A stretch of 64,000 bases of DNA from contig NC_054865.1 in NCBI RefSeq assembly GCF_018320785.1, forward strand, positions 14,667,579 to 14,731,578, read 5' to 3'. Positions 54,906 through 64,000 of the stretch are shown here, in pieces. Numbering within the stretch: position 1 is the first letter of the stretch; the number at the start of each line of letters is the position of its first letter. The DNA comes from Cheilinus undulatus (lineage: Eukaryota; Chordata; Actinopteri; Labriformes; Labridae). Below the pieces are notes generated by a model that worked only from the letters and a program-made list of their open reading frames with translations, ran no database searches and was not told the DNA's origin. A program made the translations under genes and the position numbers.

Positions 54906-55094
54906 ACTCTCCAACGCTGAATATCCAACAACGACACAGACTACTCTCTGTCTCTACTGCCTCACTGTGAAACTATAATTTATTTTAATATATATATACT
55001 TTTTCTATTTTATTTATTTTGTCCCGTGAAATGTCCCGTGTAAATACGAATATGTCTAACAACTATTTTTATATGTCTTTATACCACTATTTAT

Positions 55095-55100
55095 AATAAA
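55095..55100 (+). terminator. mesp: mesp gene 1 polyadenylation signal
   Basis: AATAAA in TTATAATAAAATACTT, 190 bp after the stop codon. The region before it is rich in ATTTA-type sequence, which often goes with short-lived mRNAs. Confidence 0.7.
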
Positions 55101-55889
55101 ATACTTAAAACTGCTTCACTTTTATTCACTCATTTGTACCCATGATGCAGTGCAGTTTCTTTCATTTGCTAATATATGTTGAGGTTCAGACACTGGGGTT
55201 TTAAAGTAAAAAAATATATCCTTAAATGTATTCTATATGCTTAAGAACACTGGATGTACCAGTAAGCGCTCTGTACTGTTTCAGCACACCTAAAAGTAGA
55301 AATTCAGTATGATGTGAAGAGTTCACAGCACCCTCTGCTGGCCAATCAGACATATAAAAGGTCTGTGACAACTTTAAAAAGTTCTTCATATTACATTATT
55401 TTCTCCAATTCAAAGAATGCATTATGAGATTTTTGCAAGATATTTTAATACATGTTGATTATTAGAGCCAAATACTCTCCAAGTAAGTTTTTCCATTTTT
55501 CAGAAATGTATTGCTGCCACTCTAAAATACAGAAAAGTGCTGTCGGTCTATCCAAATAATTAATCTAGTTAATTATAGGCTTTGCAATTGCTTAATCCCA
55601 TCAATAATTTGAGAGGGACTGCATTACTGATAGATTTAAAGATAAAAGTAACAAAACTGTCAGGAAGTACATGTTTCTGAATGGTATCATACTTCCTACT
55701 AGCTTTTGAAACAGAAGACCAAGGGTAGAGTGTCCACTAAGGTGCTGTTAATCTGTGGAGAATGGATTTCATCCATAAAGTTATAAAAATTAAGAGCACA
55801 AAGATTTTTTACACGTTCCAGGTGAGGATACAAAGCTACTACAGTGGTTCAGAGTGGATTAATCAGCAGGTCAGTGACATATCAGGCTT

Positions 55890-57000
55890 CATTCAGTGTC
55901 GTCACACCACCTGACATTTGCAACTTATTTAATATTAAACAGAAAATAACTTTCACACGTTGTTGTTACTTTTATTCTTGTTAGAAAATGGAACCATGTA
56001 TTTTAAAAATAAAATGAAGAATTTTATGGCAAACTACAATTTAGCTGTTCTACCGTGGCTGTACCACCTGGAAAGTGTGGAAATCACCAAAGCAAAACAG
56101 TAATTAATAAAAAATAAATAAATAATGATAACATTGTGTGATACCTCATTTACCTAAAAAGAAGTGTATATTTTAGAGCTTTAAATAAAATTATTTTTTA
56201 TTACGTATACTGACACTTTTGCAGTTTCATCACATGGCATACTGGTTGAGCCACCTGACGTGCAACTAATTTTAAAATTTCACATGTATTTTGAAAATAG
56301 AATTAAGAGTTTAACGGTAAAATAAATATTTAGCAGTTTTACATTGGGTGTACCCCCTGCTTTGAGTGTAGGCTCAAGGTAAATAAATGATCAAATATTC
56401 AACAATCTGTTTTTATTGCTTCTTTAAAAAAAAAATTCTACGGTTGCACCACCCTGACATTTCTGGACTTTCATTCATTCATTCATTCATTCATTCATTC
56501 ATCCATACCTTTATTTATTCTGGAGAGGACACTGAGGCTTCCTCTTTTCCAATGTCACCAAGATTACAAGCACATTAGAACAAGCAAGAAAAAAAGAACA
56601 AATACAATCAGTCAAAACCAGCAGAAATTAATTAAAACAATAGCAATTGGAAACAAAGTGACTAGAAACCAAGGTCCTAAAGTCTGCAGGAGAGGGAAGG
56701 ACTTCAATCTCTAGAGTTTGTTGGAGGGTGGTCCATGAGCTTGGGGCATCAAAGGAAAATGCAGTTTTGCCAATTCAATGCAAGCTCGAGGAACTTTAAG
56801 TACTAACCAATCAGTGGAGTGGATCGTGTGAGTGCTTGAACTTGTAACTTACAGGACAAAAGTTTTTTGATGATCTTACTAACTCTAAAATGATACATAT
56901 TAATAACATTTTTTATTTCTAAGATTTCAATCATAAAATTCAATCTGTTCATTACTCAGACGGTCGCTCCACCTGACATTTTAGGACTTGGCGACACTAA
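55890..57000. repeat. Diverged tandem repeat, period about 338 bp, with CCACCTGACATTT motif
   Basis: Units start near 55905, 56243 and (partly) 56440 and 56960, at CACCTGAC followed by ATTTGCAACTTATTT- or GTGCAACTAATTT-like sequence. Units 1 and 2 align through CATGTATTTT, GAATTTTATGGCAAA (GAGTTTAACGGTAAA), ATTTAGC(T/A)GTT and GTGTACC(A/C)CCTG. A (TTCA)n microsatellite sits at 56470-56502. Confidence 0.6.
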
Positions 57001-57077
57001 AATATGAAATTAATTACATAATTCAAACACTGCAAACTTTATAATAAAAGGTAGAACATTACCGCCTCTAAACAACT

Positions 57078-57392
57078 TTACCATTCAGAAACCACTCCCA
57101 TCCTCTCCTTCCACTGCTTTGGCTCTGAGTAACGCCGGTGCTGGAGCCAATGGCCCACACAGGTAGTGTTCAGGGCCACCAGGGTCCACCAGTACACTAT
57201 AGCCTGCTTCAGGGGGGACTCTGGAGGGGAAAAATCCTCCTCATCAAAAGATCGCTCTGAGGCTGCAGTGCTGCGGGGCTATGTGTCACTTTCTGGCAAG
57301 GAGATGTCACTGTCACTCCTGCCTCATCTGGAAAACCCCGTCTTTTTCCCCTCCTTCCCCGAAGTGGGCGGAGTTAGCTCTGAGCTGGGGGT
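57078..57392 (-). pseudogene. Decayed C-terminal reading frame of an unrecognised protein, minus strand
   Basis: On the minus strand one frame of 105 codons reads protein-like except for two stops. It runs SSELTPPTSGKEGKKTGFSR, stop, GRSDSDISLPESDT, stop, PRSTAASERSFDEEDFSPPE, SPLKQAIVYWWTLVALNTTC, VGHWLQHRRYSEPKQW, and ends at TAA (57078-57080). Both internal stops (TGA, TAG) are one C-to-T change from Arg or Gln codons. The Ser/acid-rich stretch followed by one hydrophobic segment and a basic tail looks like the end of a membrane protein. I do not recognise the parent gene, and it could also be a domesticated or transposon-derived frame. Confidence 0.45.
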
Positions 57393-57449
57393 TCACTTAC
57401 ACTCAAAAAACTTCAATGTTATCAGTTTCAACAAACATTTTTAGCAGTT

Positions 57450-58535
57450 TCAACTTGTTTGGTTTTACAGTGTAAATCCTTTTACCTAGGCGTGGTTGTA
57501 GATGGAGATACTGAAGAATATGGCTAATTTACAGTTTTTATTTTTTTGTACTTCATGCTTTGGTTGAGACTTGGTGAGACTATGCTGTTACTGAAAATTC
57601 TGTGATAGGTATTTGAACATCAAAAATGAGTTTAAAACGCATTGGCTGCACAGGGGAAAGAATGAGTTTAACCCTTAGGAGGTTGTGTTGATTCTCACTG
57701 TTAAGAGCAGGAGGGGCTCCATGGATACAAGCTACACTTTATCAGACTTTGATGAATGCCAACGACTTTCATAACAGTAAAAGTTATCCCCTAATAACAG
57801 AGTGTCTTTATCTACTAACAACAGAGGTAAAAGATTAACTATGCATGTTGTCATGTTCATATCTGATATTATTTTTGTTCAGAGTGAGTTGAGGTTTTAG
57901 TATTCAATATTTTGACAGAAAATGCAGGCCAAAATTGAGTTGATTTAGCAATTAAAAAAAATCAAAAACAATAATCTCTAAGTTAGAAAGTGTTTTCCTT
58001 CAACAGTGTGTGAATGAATGAGCAGTGATGTAGTCACTTGGAGCCATTTTATTCAGAAAACTGAACTCAAGTTCAAATCAAAAGAAGTAACACACGATTA
58101 AATAGAGACCAAAAGGATCAATCTTTGCATCTCTAACAAACACTGACACCACACTGCTAATTCAAATATTAGCAAGTTTATTGGTATAATTTTTATTCCT
58201 AATTATCTCATCAAACTCAAAATACAACACATGTACTTACAAAATAATCATTAACATGTTATTTCAACTTTTAAAATGCAGCAGTTAGGCAAAGTACAGG
58301 TACAAGTGCTGCAGCTTAGCATTGGCACTGATAACCAATTCTGGTATCCTTATTTCAAGACTATTGGCATTGGCAGAGAGTTTTAGTTATTACAAGTTAT
58401 TCTAGTCTGTTTTTATTATTTTTTTTTTTTTTGTATCTTGAAACATGCTGTTTATCTGGACTTGGTCAGTGTATGTGCATTTGTTCAGATGTGAGTTTTT
58501 GCTGTGAGGAGTCACGGAGACACTGCAGAAACATC
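57450..58535. other. Inter-mesp DNA, nothing recognised
   Basis: AT-rich sequence with a T homopolymer near 58418-58432; no exon or defined repeat. Confidence 0.4.
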
Positions 58536-58539
58536 ACAG

Positions 58540-59030
58540 TAATGTCCTGTTTTTTTCTCAGGCCTGTGAGAAACCCCGGTTTTATTCCTGAGCAGAGCAG
58601 AGATCAACCTCAGCCACAGGTTATCTGGCTTATTTAGTGTATCTTTGTTAATGAGGCTCTGCAAACACACCAAGGTCTTTGGCACCGCTAAGTCTAGACT
58701 AAGATATAAGACCCCCCTCACCTACAGGCCTAATTACCTGGCTGAGCCCACAGAGGGGGCTTTAGTATTCATAGAGCAGAGAGGAGGCTGCAGCATTAGG
58801 CCTCAGTGTTTAGTTTGTCACATACATGCAGCTCATTTGATATGCAGCAGCGGAAAGCCTAATACACTCACTGAGGCCTTTCATCACAGAAGAGCTAATA
58901 AACCGTTAGAGCTGAGAGGGATTTAGATGAAAGGGTTAACACCGCTGTGCTGATCATTCTCTCATTACATGTGAGTAAACACAGGCAGAGTTTATGTGGA
59001 TTAGGAAAGGACAGATCCTCTCCATCATCA
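58540..59030. promoter_or_regulatory. Candidate conserved non-coding block between the mesp genes (speculative)
   Basis: About 490 bp of unique, moderately GC-rich sequence within AT-rich surroundings. It holds homeodomain-type CCTAATTACC (58729-58738) and GTTAATGAGG (58648-58657), and no repeat homology within the window. Its character resembles vertebrate developmental enhancers, but conservation cannot be tested here. Confidence 0.3.
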
Positions 59031-59445
59031 GCCTTAGAGGGGAGGAAGAAGGTTTGACAGCTGGGAAATGAAGCAAAGGCCTGAAATAACAATCAAAAAA
59101 TAGGAACTTACAGAGTATAGAAAGATCAGTTGACCAAATTAAAGAGAAATAGTACAAGAAATAAAAAAAAATATATGGAAATAATAATTTTTGATGAGTG
59201 TTAAATTGACAAGGATGACTCAGGTAAGAGCTGAAATAGGTAACAAGAGGATGAAAGCATTATTAAGAGTGGTATTAGATGTGCTGTATTTGATTGAGTT
59301 TGAATTTATTTTAATCCAAATCATAATAAAGTTTCTTGACATGAATGCTTGCTTTAAAACTGCAACCTCAACGTTACACAGCCAGAAAGGTAAGTCTGCA
59401 TATTTTTATTGTCTTAACTGTGGTAAAGTGAAAGTCAATGGATGG

Positions 59446-59535
59446 ATGACACACACTGATGATGTTTATTTCCTGCATACCAGCTTACATTGTGGCCTGT
59501 GATGCGTTGGCATTTAGTTGGAGTTGTCATCACTC
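59446..59535 (+). repeat. Truncated copy of the foldback arm A'
   Basis: ACACACTGATGATGTTTATT, TGCATACCAGCTTACATTG and TTTAGTTGGAGTTGTCATCA match the arm at 24781-24870 (ACACTGAAGACATTTATT, GGCATACTGGCGTACG, GTTTAGTGGGAGTTGTCATC). Only one arm is present. Confidence 0.6.
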
Positions 59536-60120
59536 ATAACAATACAAAATCATATCACCTGCACACAGATGGATATGACAGGCATTTATAGGGTAACAGT
59601 ATAATTGATTGAACTGTAAATACGACAGGGCCCAGACATGATCCCTGTATTATATATGAGCTCAATAAGAATATCTGACTAAAGTTGGAAAAAATGTTTA
59701 TAAAGGAATAAAGAAATGCTCCTTGTGCAAAGCACACACCTATAAAATACATATTTTAAAATATTAGAACCTGAAAGAAGACGAAATATCCTTCTCCATT
59801 TGTGTCACGTTTCCGGAGCTGCATTATCAAAGCTCAAGTAAACAGTTCTCCTAAATCAACCCATGAATCTTGCACATAGAGCACTATGAGCCAAGTCAAG
59901 ATAAAGTTTAACTGTAAATCACATTACAATAACTGCAGTTGACCAAAGTGCTGCACAAACTTGAAATGCAATATCAAAAAAGAAGAAATATCACTAAAAT
60001 TAACTATTAAAAACAGTAAGATAATAAGAACACAAGATAAAAGGGGGAAATATAAAATCAGAGAAATGTTTAAAAGTCTATCAGTCTCATAGACTTGTAT
60101 GATGGTGTTGTATGTTGTGG

Positions 60121-60160
60121 CATGTGATGTGATGTGATGTGATGTGATGTGATGTGATGT
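60121..60160. repeat. (GATGT)n pentanucleotide microsatellite
   Basis: Seven to eight perfect GATGT units, starting after CATGT. Confidence 0.95.
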
Positions 60161-60399
60161 GGGTGGTAAAAGGTCACCAGAGGAACTTTTCCTCTGGTCA
60201 GCCGTCAGCTCTGGTGTCACCTCACACACTTTACTTCTTAGCACAAATCAAGAAAAACACAAAACACAGTCCCAGCTTCAGTGAAATGAGAATTAAAGTC
60301 CTTCACAGCGAGGAGATTCCCGTCCTCTCTTTGGATGTTTATTTCTCGATTCAGTCTGTTATAAAGTGAGTTAGAGGAGAGGTGGAGGAGAGCTGTGAG

Positions 60400-60500
60400 G
60401 GTGGTTCACACCTCCACTGAAATCAGGAGTCAAATGTGACGCGGAGGATTGTGGGAATTCTGAGTGGGAATTGGATCCACAGTCAACACCTGACCATTAT
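60400..60500. promoter_or_regulatory. Candidate Notch/T-box module upstream of mesp gene 2
   Basis: Two CSL (RBPJ)-type sites, TGTGGGAA (60450-60457) and GTGGGAA (60464-60470), lie in direct orientation 13 bp apart. They are flanked by TTCACACCT (60405-60413), a near-consensus T-box site, and by CAACACCTGAC (about 60484-60494), which combines a T-box core and a CACCTG E-box. The module is about 2.4 kb upstream of mesp gene 2. Function is inferred from the known Tbx6 and Notch control of mesp genes. Confidence 0.5.
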
Positions 60501-61244
60501 ATACACAGAAATATCCACTAACCTGTTGATCCATTAAAAAAAAATCTTTATTTGATGGATTTGAGTAAATTAGTGGCTTAAAATAAAAAAAAAAAGTTTG
60601 GCCCTTTAAAAGTCATCTCATTGTGACATATCGCTCACATTTACACCCCTGTCAGTACTCACTTTTAACACTTTATTCTTTCTGAATGGTTCTACATTCA
60701 AACTGATAATTTTAACATTTAATTTTTTAAACATTTTCAAATATCAACATATAAATGCAACATTCATCCTCCAAAATACAACATAACCACAGACAAAGAA
60801 AGACACAAAGAAATAAAGACTTGTTATTATCTGAAGAAAAATGCTGTTGAATAGATTGGAAATATCACAATAATGTGACTCCTGATCTGACAACTCTGAT
60901 TATTAATATTATTAATGATGTTCTGCATTGCAATGAATAAAAGTTTATGTATATGTGTCATTAGAGTCTTTGTTTAACTTTTATCCCAGCACTGAATTTT
61001 CATTGAGGTCAGAAACCTGAGTGAGTGGGGTCTGGCTGTCTGGCTGCAGACCGTGTATCTCTGACAGACTGTCCAGCTGAGACACCATCTATCTCAGAAA
61101 GGAAGTGCCATATTTGCTGGTACTCCAGACTTCCAGTTTAAGATTTTTGTTCTGATTCAGTTTTATTGATAAACCAAGTTTGGCAGTTCATTAAACATAA
61201 CCACAATGCAAATATTACAGACTAAGAAACATTTCATAGTTTAC

Positions 61245-61760
61245 ATAGCTTCTTTGTGAGCTTAACTTTTGCTACGTAGCTCCATTAGCTACATAGCTCC
61301 ATCATCTACATAGCCTTGTTATATACATGGCTCGGTTATCTATAGCTTTTAGCAATGTGAGCTTAAGCAAATGCAGCTACTTTAGCTATGTATATAATGT
61401 AGATATATTAGCTTTCAAAGCTTCTTGTGGCCTTAGCTTTAGCTACATAGCTACTTCAGCTTCATAGCTATGTAATCTATAGCTTAGTTAACTTTAGCAT
61501 GGTGGGCTTCAGCAAACATAGCTAAAGCTCATGTAGCTATGCAAATAACATAGACATGTAGCTGACTTGTGTGCTGGGCTTTAGCTGCTTTAGCTATGTA
61601 GCTATGTGACCTATAGCTAAATTAGCTTTAGCATTGTGAGCTTTACGCAGATAACATAGATACATAGCTTATGTAGCTGCTTTGTGAGCTTAGCTTTAGC
61701 TGTGTAGCTCCATTATCTGCGTAACTCTGTTATCTACATAGTGTACACAGCTACTGGAGT
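61245..61760. repeat. AGCT-rich degenerate minisatellite
   Basis: About 500 bp is built from TAGCTACATAGCT, TAGCTTTAGC, TTATCTACATAGC and TTGTGAGCTTA phrases. A higher-order unit starting CTTTGTGAGCTTA recurs near 61249 and 61680, with a related CTTGTGGCCTTAGC near 61425. It has no stable open frame. Fish genomes contain related GTAGCTATGTAGCT arrays. Confidence 0.8.
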
Positions 61761-61764
61761 AGCA

Positions 61765-62620
61765 GTATGTAAGCTACACTGGCTGTGTTGGAATGTTTTC
61801 ATGGAGGATGAGGTGTTTTTTACTTCAAGCAGACTTTTTACTAAGCTCAATTAAACATTTATCAGTAGGTTTTGCCAAGTTTTGACTTTTAAGTTTTTCT
61901 GTATCCTAACCATTACCTTAACCATTCCCCTAACCCTAAACTGAAGATCAATCCAATTTTATTGTAAGTTTTATTTCCATTCGAAAATATATGTTGTCTC
62001 AGAATAACGGTCAGAAATATACGGTCTGCAGTCAGACTGCTTGCTGAGTTAAAAGTCAGGCTGCTCCAAATAAAGTATGTAATTTTGATTTTGATGGCAC
62101 CCAGTAACCTCATTTGTTTCTTTTTAATTAGGTGACCAATAGAAGTTGATAAAAGAAAAGCTAATAATGAATTTGACCCAAAAAATGAAATATTTTCATT
62201 TAACTATTGTCATCATTATGCAGCTTATGGTATTTTTCTATGGAGCAGGATTCCCAGGCATGTGAGGCCCACTGCTGTCTAAACAGGATGAGGTGTAAAG
62301 TCCTCACACCTCACAGCTGCCCTGAGCCGGCACACTTCTGCCTGAACTTGCAGAAGATACCAGGACAGAAAGAGAAGGAGATAAAGTCACACTAATCAAG
62401 TTTATCTATTTATGTATGACATATGGAGTAGAAGTATTTACATCTGTTTGACTGAATCTGAGACCTCATCATGTATTCAGTAATTCATACAAAGATTATT
62501 AGGGATTATTTGGGCTATTTTTTGTATCAGATTAAATGGATTCTGGTCCCAGCCTCAACACTTCAGATTTCTGATAATAAAATTCCTCAAGTTCAGAGAC
62601 AGGCTTGTGACCCGGGTTCA
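61765..62620. other. Upstream region of mesp gene 2, nothing recognised in its distal part
   Basis: AT-rich sequence with short frames only. A patch at 62245-62355 is GC-richer and includes CACACCTCACAGCTGCC, a possible T-box/E-box site. Confidence 0.35.
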
Positions 62621-62644
62621 TCATGTCCGGGGTCGTGTTCCCAG

Positions 62645-62840
62645 GCTACAGAGGTGCATCGTGTGAATTCATTTCACTTTATGATTGCCATGCGAGCTTC
62701 TCAGTCACACCTTGTCCTTGGAGCTGGCCTGTTTCCCATGAGACCCCCCGTCCGAGGTGTCAGCCCTGCTCCCAGAGCTTCTCAGGACCAGAGGTGGCTG
62801 CCGGAGGTGCAACCTCGCACCTCCCAGCACATATAGGCAG
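62645..62840 (+). promoter_or_regulatory. mesp gene 2 promoter: T-box site cluster, palindrome and TATA-like box
   Basis: GGAGGTGC (62803-62810) and GCACCTCC (62817-62824) form a perfect 8-bp inverted repeat with a 6-bp spacer, followed by CATATAGG (TATA-like, about 62830-62837). Further T-box half-sites lie upstream: AGAGGTGCA (about 62650), TCACACCT (62705-62712) and CGAGGTGTCA (about 62754-62763). TTTCCCATG near 62732 is one base from a CSL site. The palindrome aligns without gaps to that of mesp gene 1. Confidence 0.65.
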
Positions 62841-62925
62841 CAGCCTGTCTGGCCCTCCTCACTCCGCTCTGCCTGCTTCACCAGAGACACACTGACAGCT
62901 GACTGCTTCATCTACAGCCACAGCC

Positions 62926-63789
62926 ATGGATGTTTCTCACTGCTCTCCTCTGCAGCTCCAGGACAACGCCTTCCTCTTTGACTGCGAGTCTCTCCTGGAC
63001 AAGTGCTACGATCCTCTGGCCTTCGATCCAGCCACTGATCCGGGTTACTTCAGCGCTGGTAGCAGCCTGTCTCCCACCTCCTCTGTGGACTCCTTCTGTT
63101 TCTCCCCATCCTCTCTCCAGGGAAACGAACAAGATGCTTTAGACTGTTTCATCTTCAAAAGCCCGGTAGTGCCTCATTCTTCCAGTGAGACACAGTCTTG
63201 CTCCAGATCCTCCACAACCACCTCCACCACCAAGAAATCCAGGTCAAGGTACCCGGGGAAGAAGCGTCAGACGGCCAGTGAGAGGGAGAAGCTGAGGATG
63301 AGAGATCTGACCAAAGCCATGCATCACCTCAGGACCTACCTGCCTGCTTCAGTGGCTCCAGTCGGACAGACCCTGACAAAGATCGAGACCCTGCGCCTCA
63401 CCATCCGCTACATCTCCTACCTGTCGGCTCAGCTGGGCCTCAGCGAGGAGGTGCTGGAGCAGAGGAAGACCTCAGGCTCGCTGGAGCAGCCACAGACCCT
63501 CAACCAGTACCTGGGTCAGCCGACATCCAGCCTTGGAGAATGTAACAGCACGAGCTCAGCACAGATGTCAAGTCTGCAGCCGTCATATCAGGTGTGTTCA
63601 TGTCACTGAATGTCTGACAATAGCTTCTGTGTGTGCTTTTTTTCATCTTAATTGCTTCTAGTTTGAATGTTTTCCTAAGCAAAATCTCTTTTCTGTCACC
63701 AGGTTCCTGGACTTTCTGGAGTTTGTTTTTCACCTGAGCAGTACTGGATGCAGCAACATCAAAACGTCCCCTTCTCTGGACACTGCTGA
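62926..63789 (+). CDS. mesp: mesp gene 2: Mesp-family bHLH transcription factor (two exons)
   Basis: The exons are 62926-63591 and 63703-63789, with a GT-AG intron in phase 0 (CAG|GTGTGT ... CACCAG|GTT), giving 250 residues. It has the same role in presomitic and cardiac mesoderm as its neighbour. Seen here: an acidic/aromatic N-terminus (LFDCESLLDKCYDPLAFDPA), a Ser-rich linker with SPTSSVDSFCFSPSS, a basic lead-in (KKSRSRYPGKKRQ), the bHLH at about residues 115-170 (TASEREKLRMRDLTKAMHHL, SVAPVGQTLTKIETLRLTIR, YISYLSAQLGLSEEVL) and a C-terminus VPGLSGVCFSPEQYWMQQH... The bHLH differs from gene 1 at about seven of 65 positions, while the flanks are unrelated, so the two are old tandem duplicates. 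Whether it is the mespa or mespb type is left open. Confidence 0.93.
63703..63789 (+). CDS. mesp: mesp gene 2, exon 2
   Basis: It encodes 28 residues, VPGLSGVCFSPEQYWMQQHQ then NVPFSGHC, with TGA at 63787-63789. Without splicing, exon 1 would end five codons into the intron (VCSCH), losing the E-Q-Y-W motif shared in form with gene 1. Confidence 0.85.
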   Translation, partial: VPGLSGVCFSPEQYWMQQHQNVPFSGHC

Positions 63790-63949
63790 GAGACTCACTG
63801 ATCTACCTGATCTGATATTTCATTGCAACAATGACCCCTAAAAACATCAATGGACTAAACTTCTTTGGGATTTTGAGCAAAACGTCTGACTTTTGCTCGT
63901 AATTTTGTACATAGAACTTTATATTTATTTATTTTCACAATGTGAAAAG

Positions 63950-63955
63950 AATAAA
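63950..63955 (+). terminator. mesp: mesp gene 2 polyadenylation signal
   Basis: AATAAA in AAAAGAATAAACATT, 161 bp after the stop. It is preceded by TATTTATTTATTTTC, an AU-rich element typical of unstable mRNAs, which fits an oscillating segmentation gene. Confidence 0.7.
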
Positions 63956-64000
63956 CATTATTTATGAGAGAAAAATGCTTGAGTTTGTTCGTTTTTGTCG

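Noticed and set aside
62471..62836. Open frames in the mesp gene 2 promoter region
   Set aside because: They overlap T-box sites and the TATA-like element, and show no protein features.

Overview
This is vertebrate nuclear DNA, almost certainly from a teleost fish and probably a percomorph (inference). Genes are split by GT-AG introns, there are no bacterial-style operons, and the space between exons is full of fish-type mobile DNA: Tc1-like and hAT-like DNA elements, a non-LTR retrotransposon with an FADD reverse-transcriptase motif, a tRNA-derived SINE, foldback elements and many microsatellites.

Three protein-coding genes can be read, all on the + strand. (1) sv2b, synaptic vesicle glycoprotein 2B: the whole coding region is assembled from 12 exons between 9946 and 34805. 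Splice phases agree at every junction and give 693 residues. The 5' non-coding exon(s) and promoter were not identified. Its 3' UTR appears to have been split by a 2.17-kb insertion bounded by perfect 8-bp direct repeats. (2) and (3) Two tandem mesp genes (Mesp-type bHLH factors of presomitic mesoderm), each with two exons: 53999-54905 (264 residues) and 62926-63789 (250 residues). In human, SV2B and MESP1/MESP2 both lie on 15q26, so the neighbourhood fits ancient linkage.

Layout: 1-9.7 kb is repeat-rich upstream DNA. 9.78-35.3 kb is sv2b, with intron 1 (counted from the first coding exon) at 11.6 kb carrying a SINE, a hAT-type element, a LINE fragment and a Tc1 deletion derivative. 35.3-38.1 kb is the interrupted distal 3' UTR. 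38.1-53.6 kb is an intergenic region of nested transposons plus a candidate T-box element. 53.6-55.1 kb is mesp gene 1. 55.1-62.6 kb is the inter-mesp region, holding a diverged tandem repeat, a pseudogenic reading frame on the minus strand, a candidate Notch/T-box regulatory module and an AGCT-rich array. 62.6-63.96 kb is mesp gene 2.

The most interesting signal is regulatory. Both mesp genes carry, just upstream of the TATA element, a 22-bp box of the form GAGGTG-N-CACCTC whose two copies align without gaps. About 2.4 kb upstream of gene 2 there are two tandem GTGGGAA (CSL/RBPJ-type) sites next to TTCACACCT and AACACCTG sites. This fits the known Tbx6-plus-Notch control of mesp genes. I found no evidence for a wholly new type of biological system.
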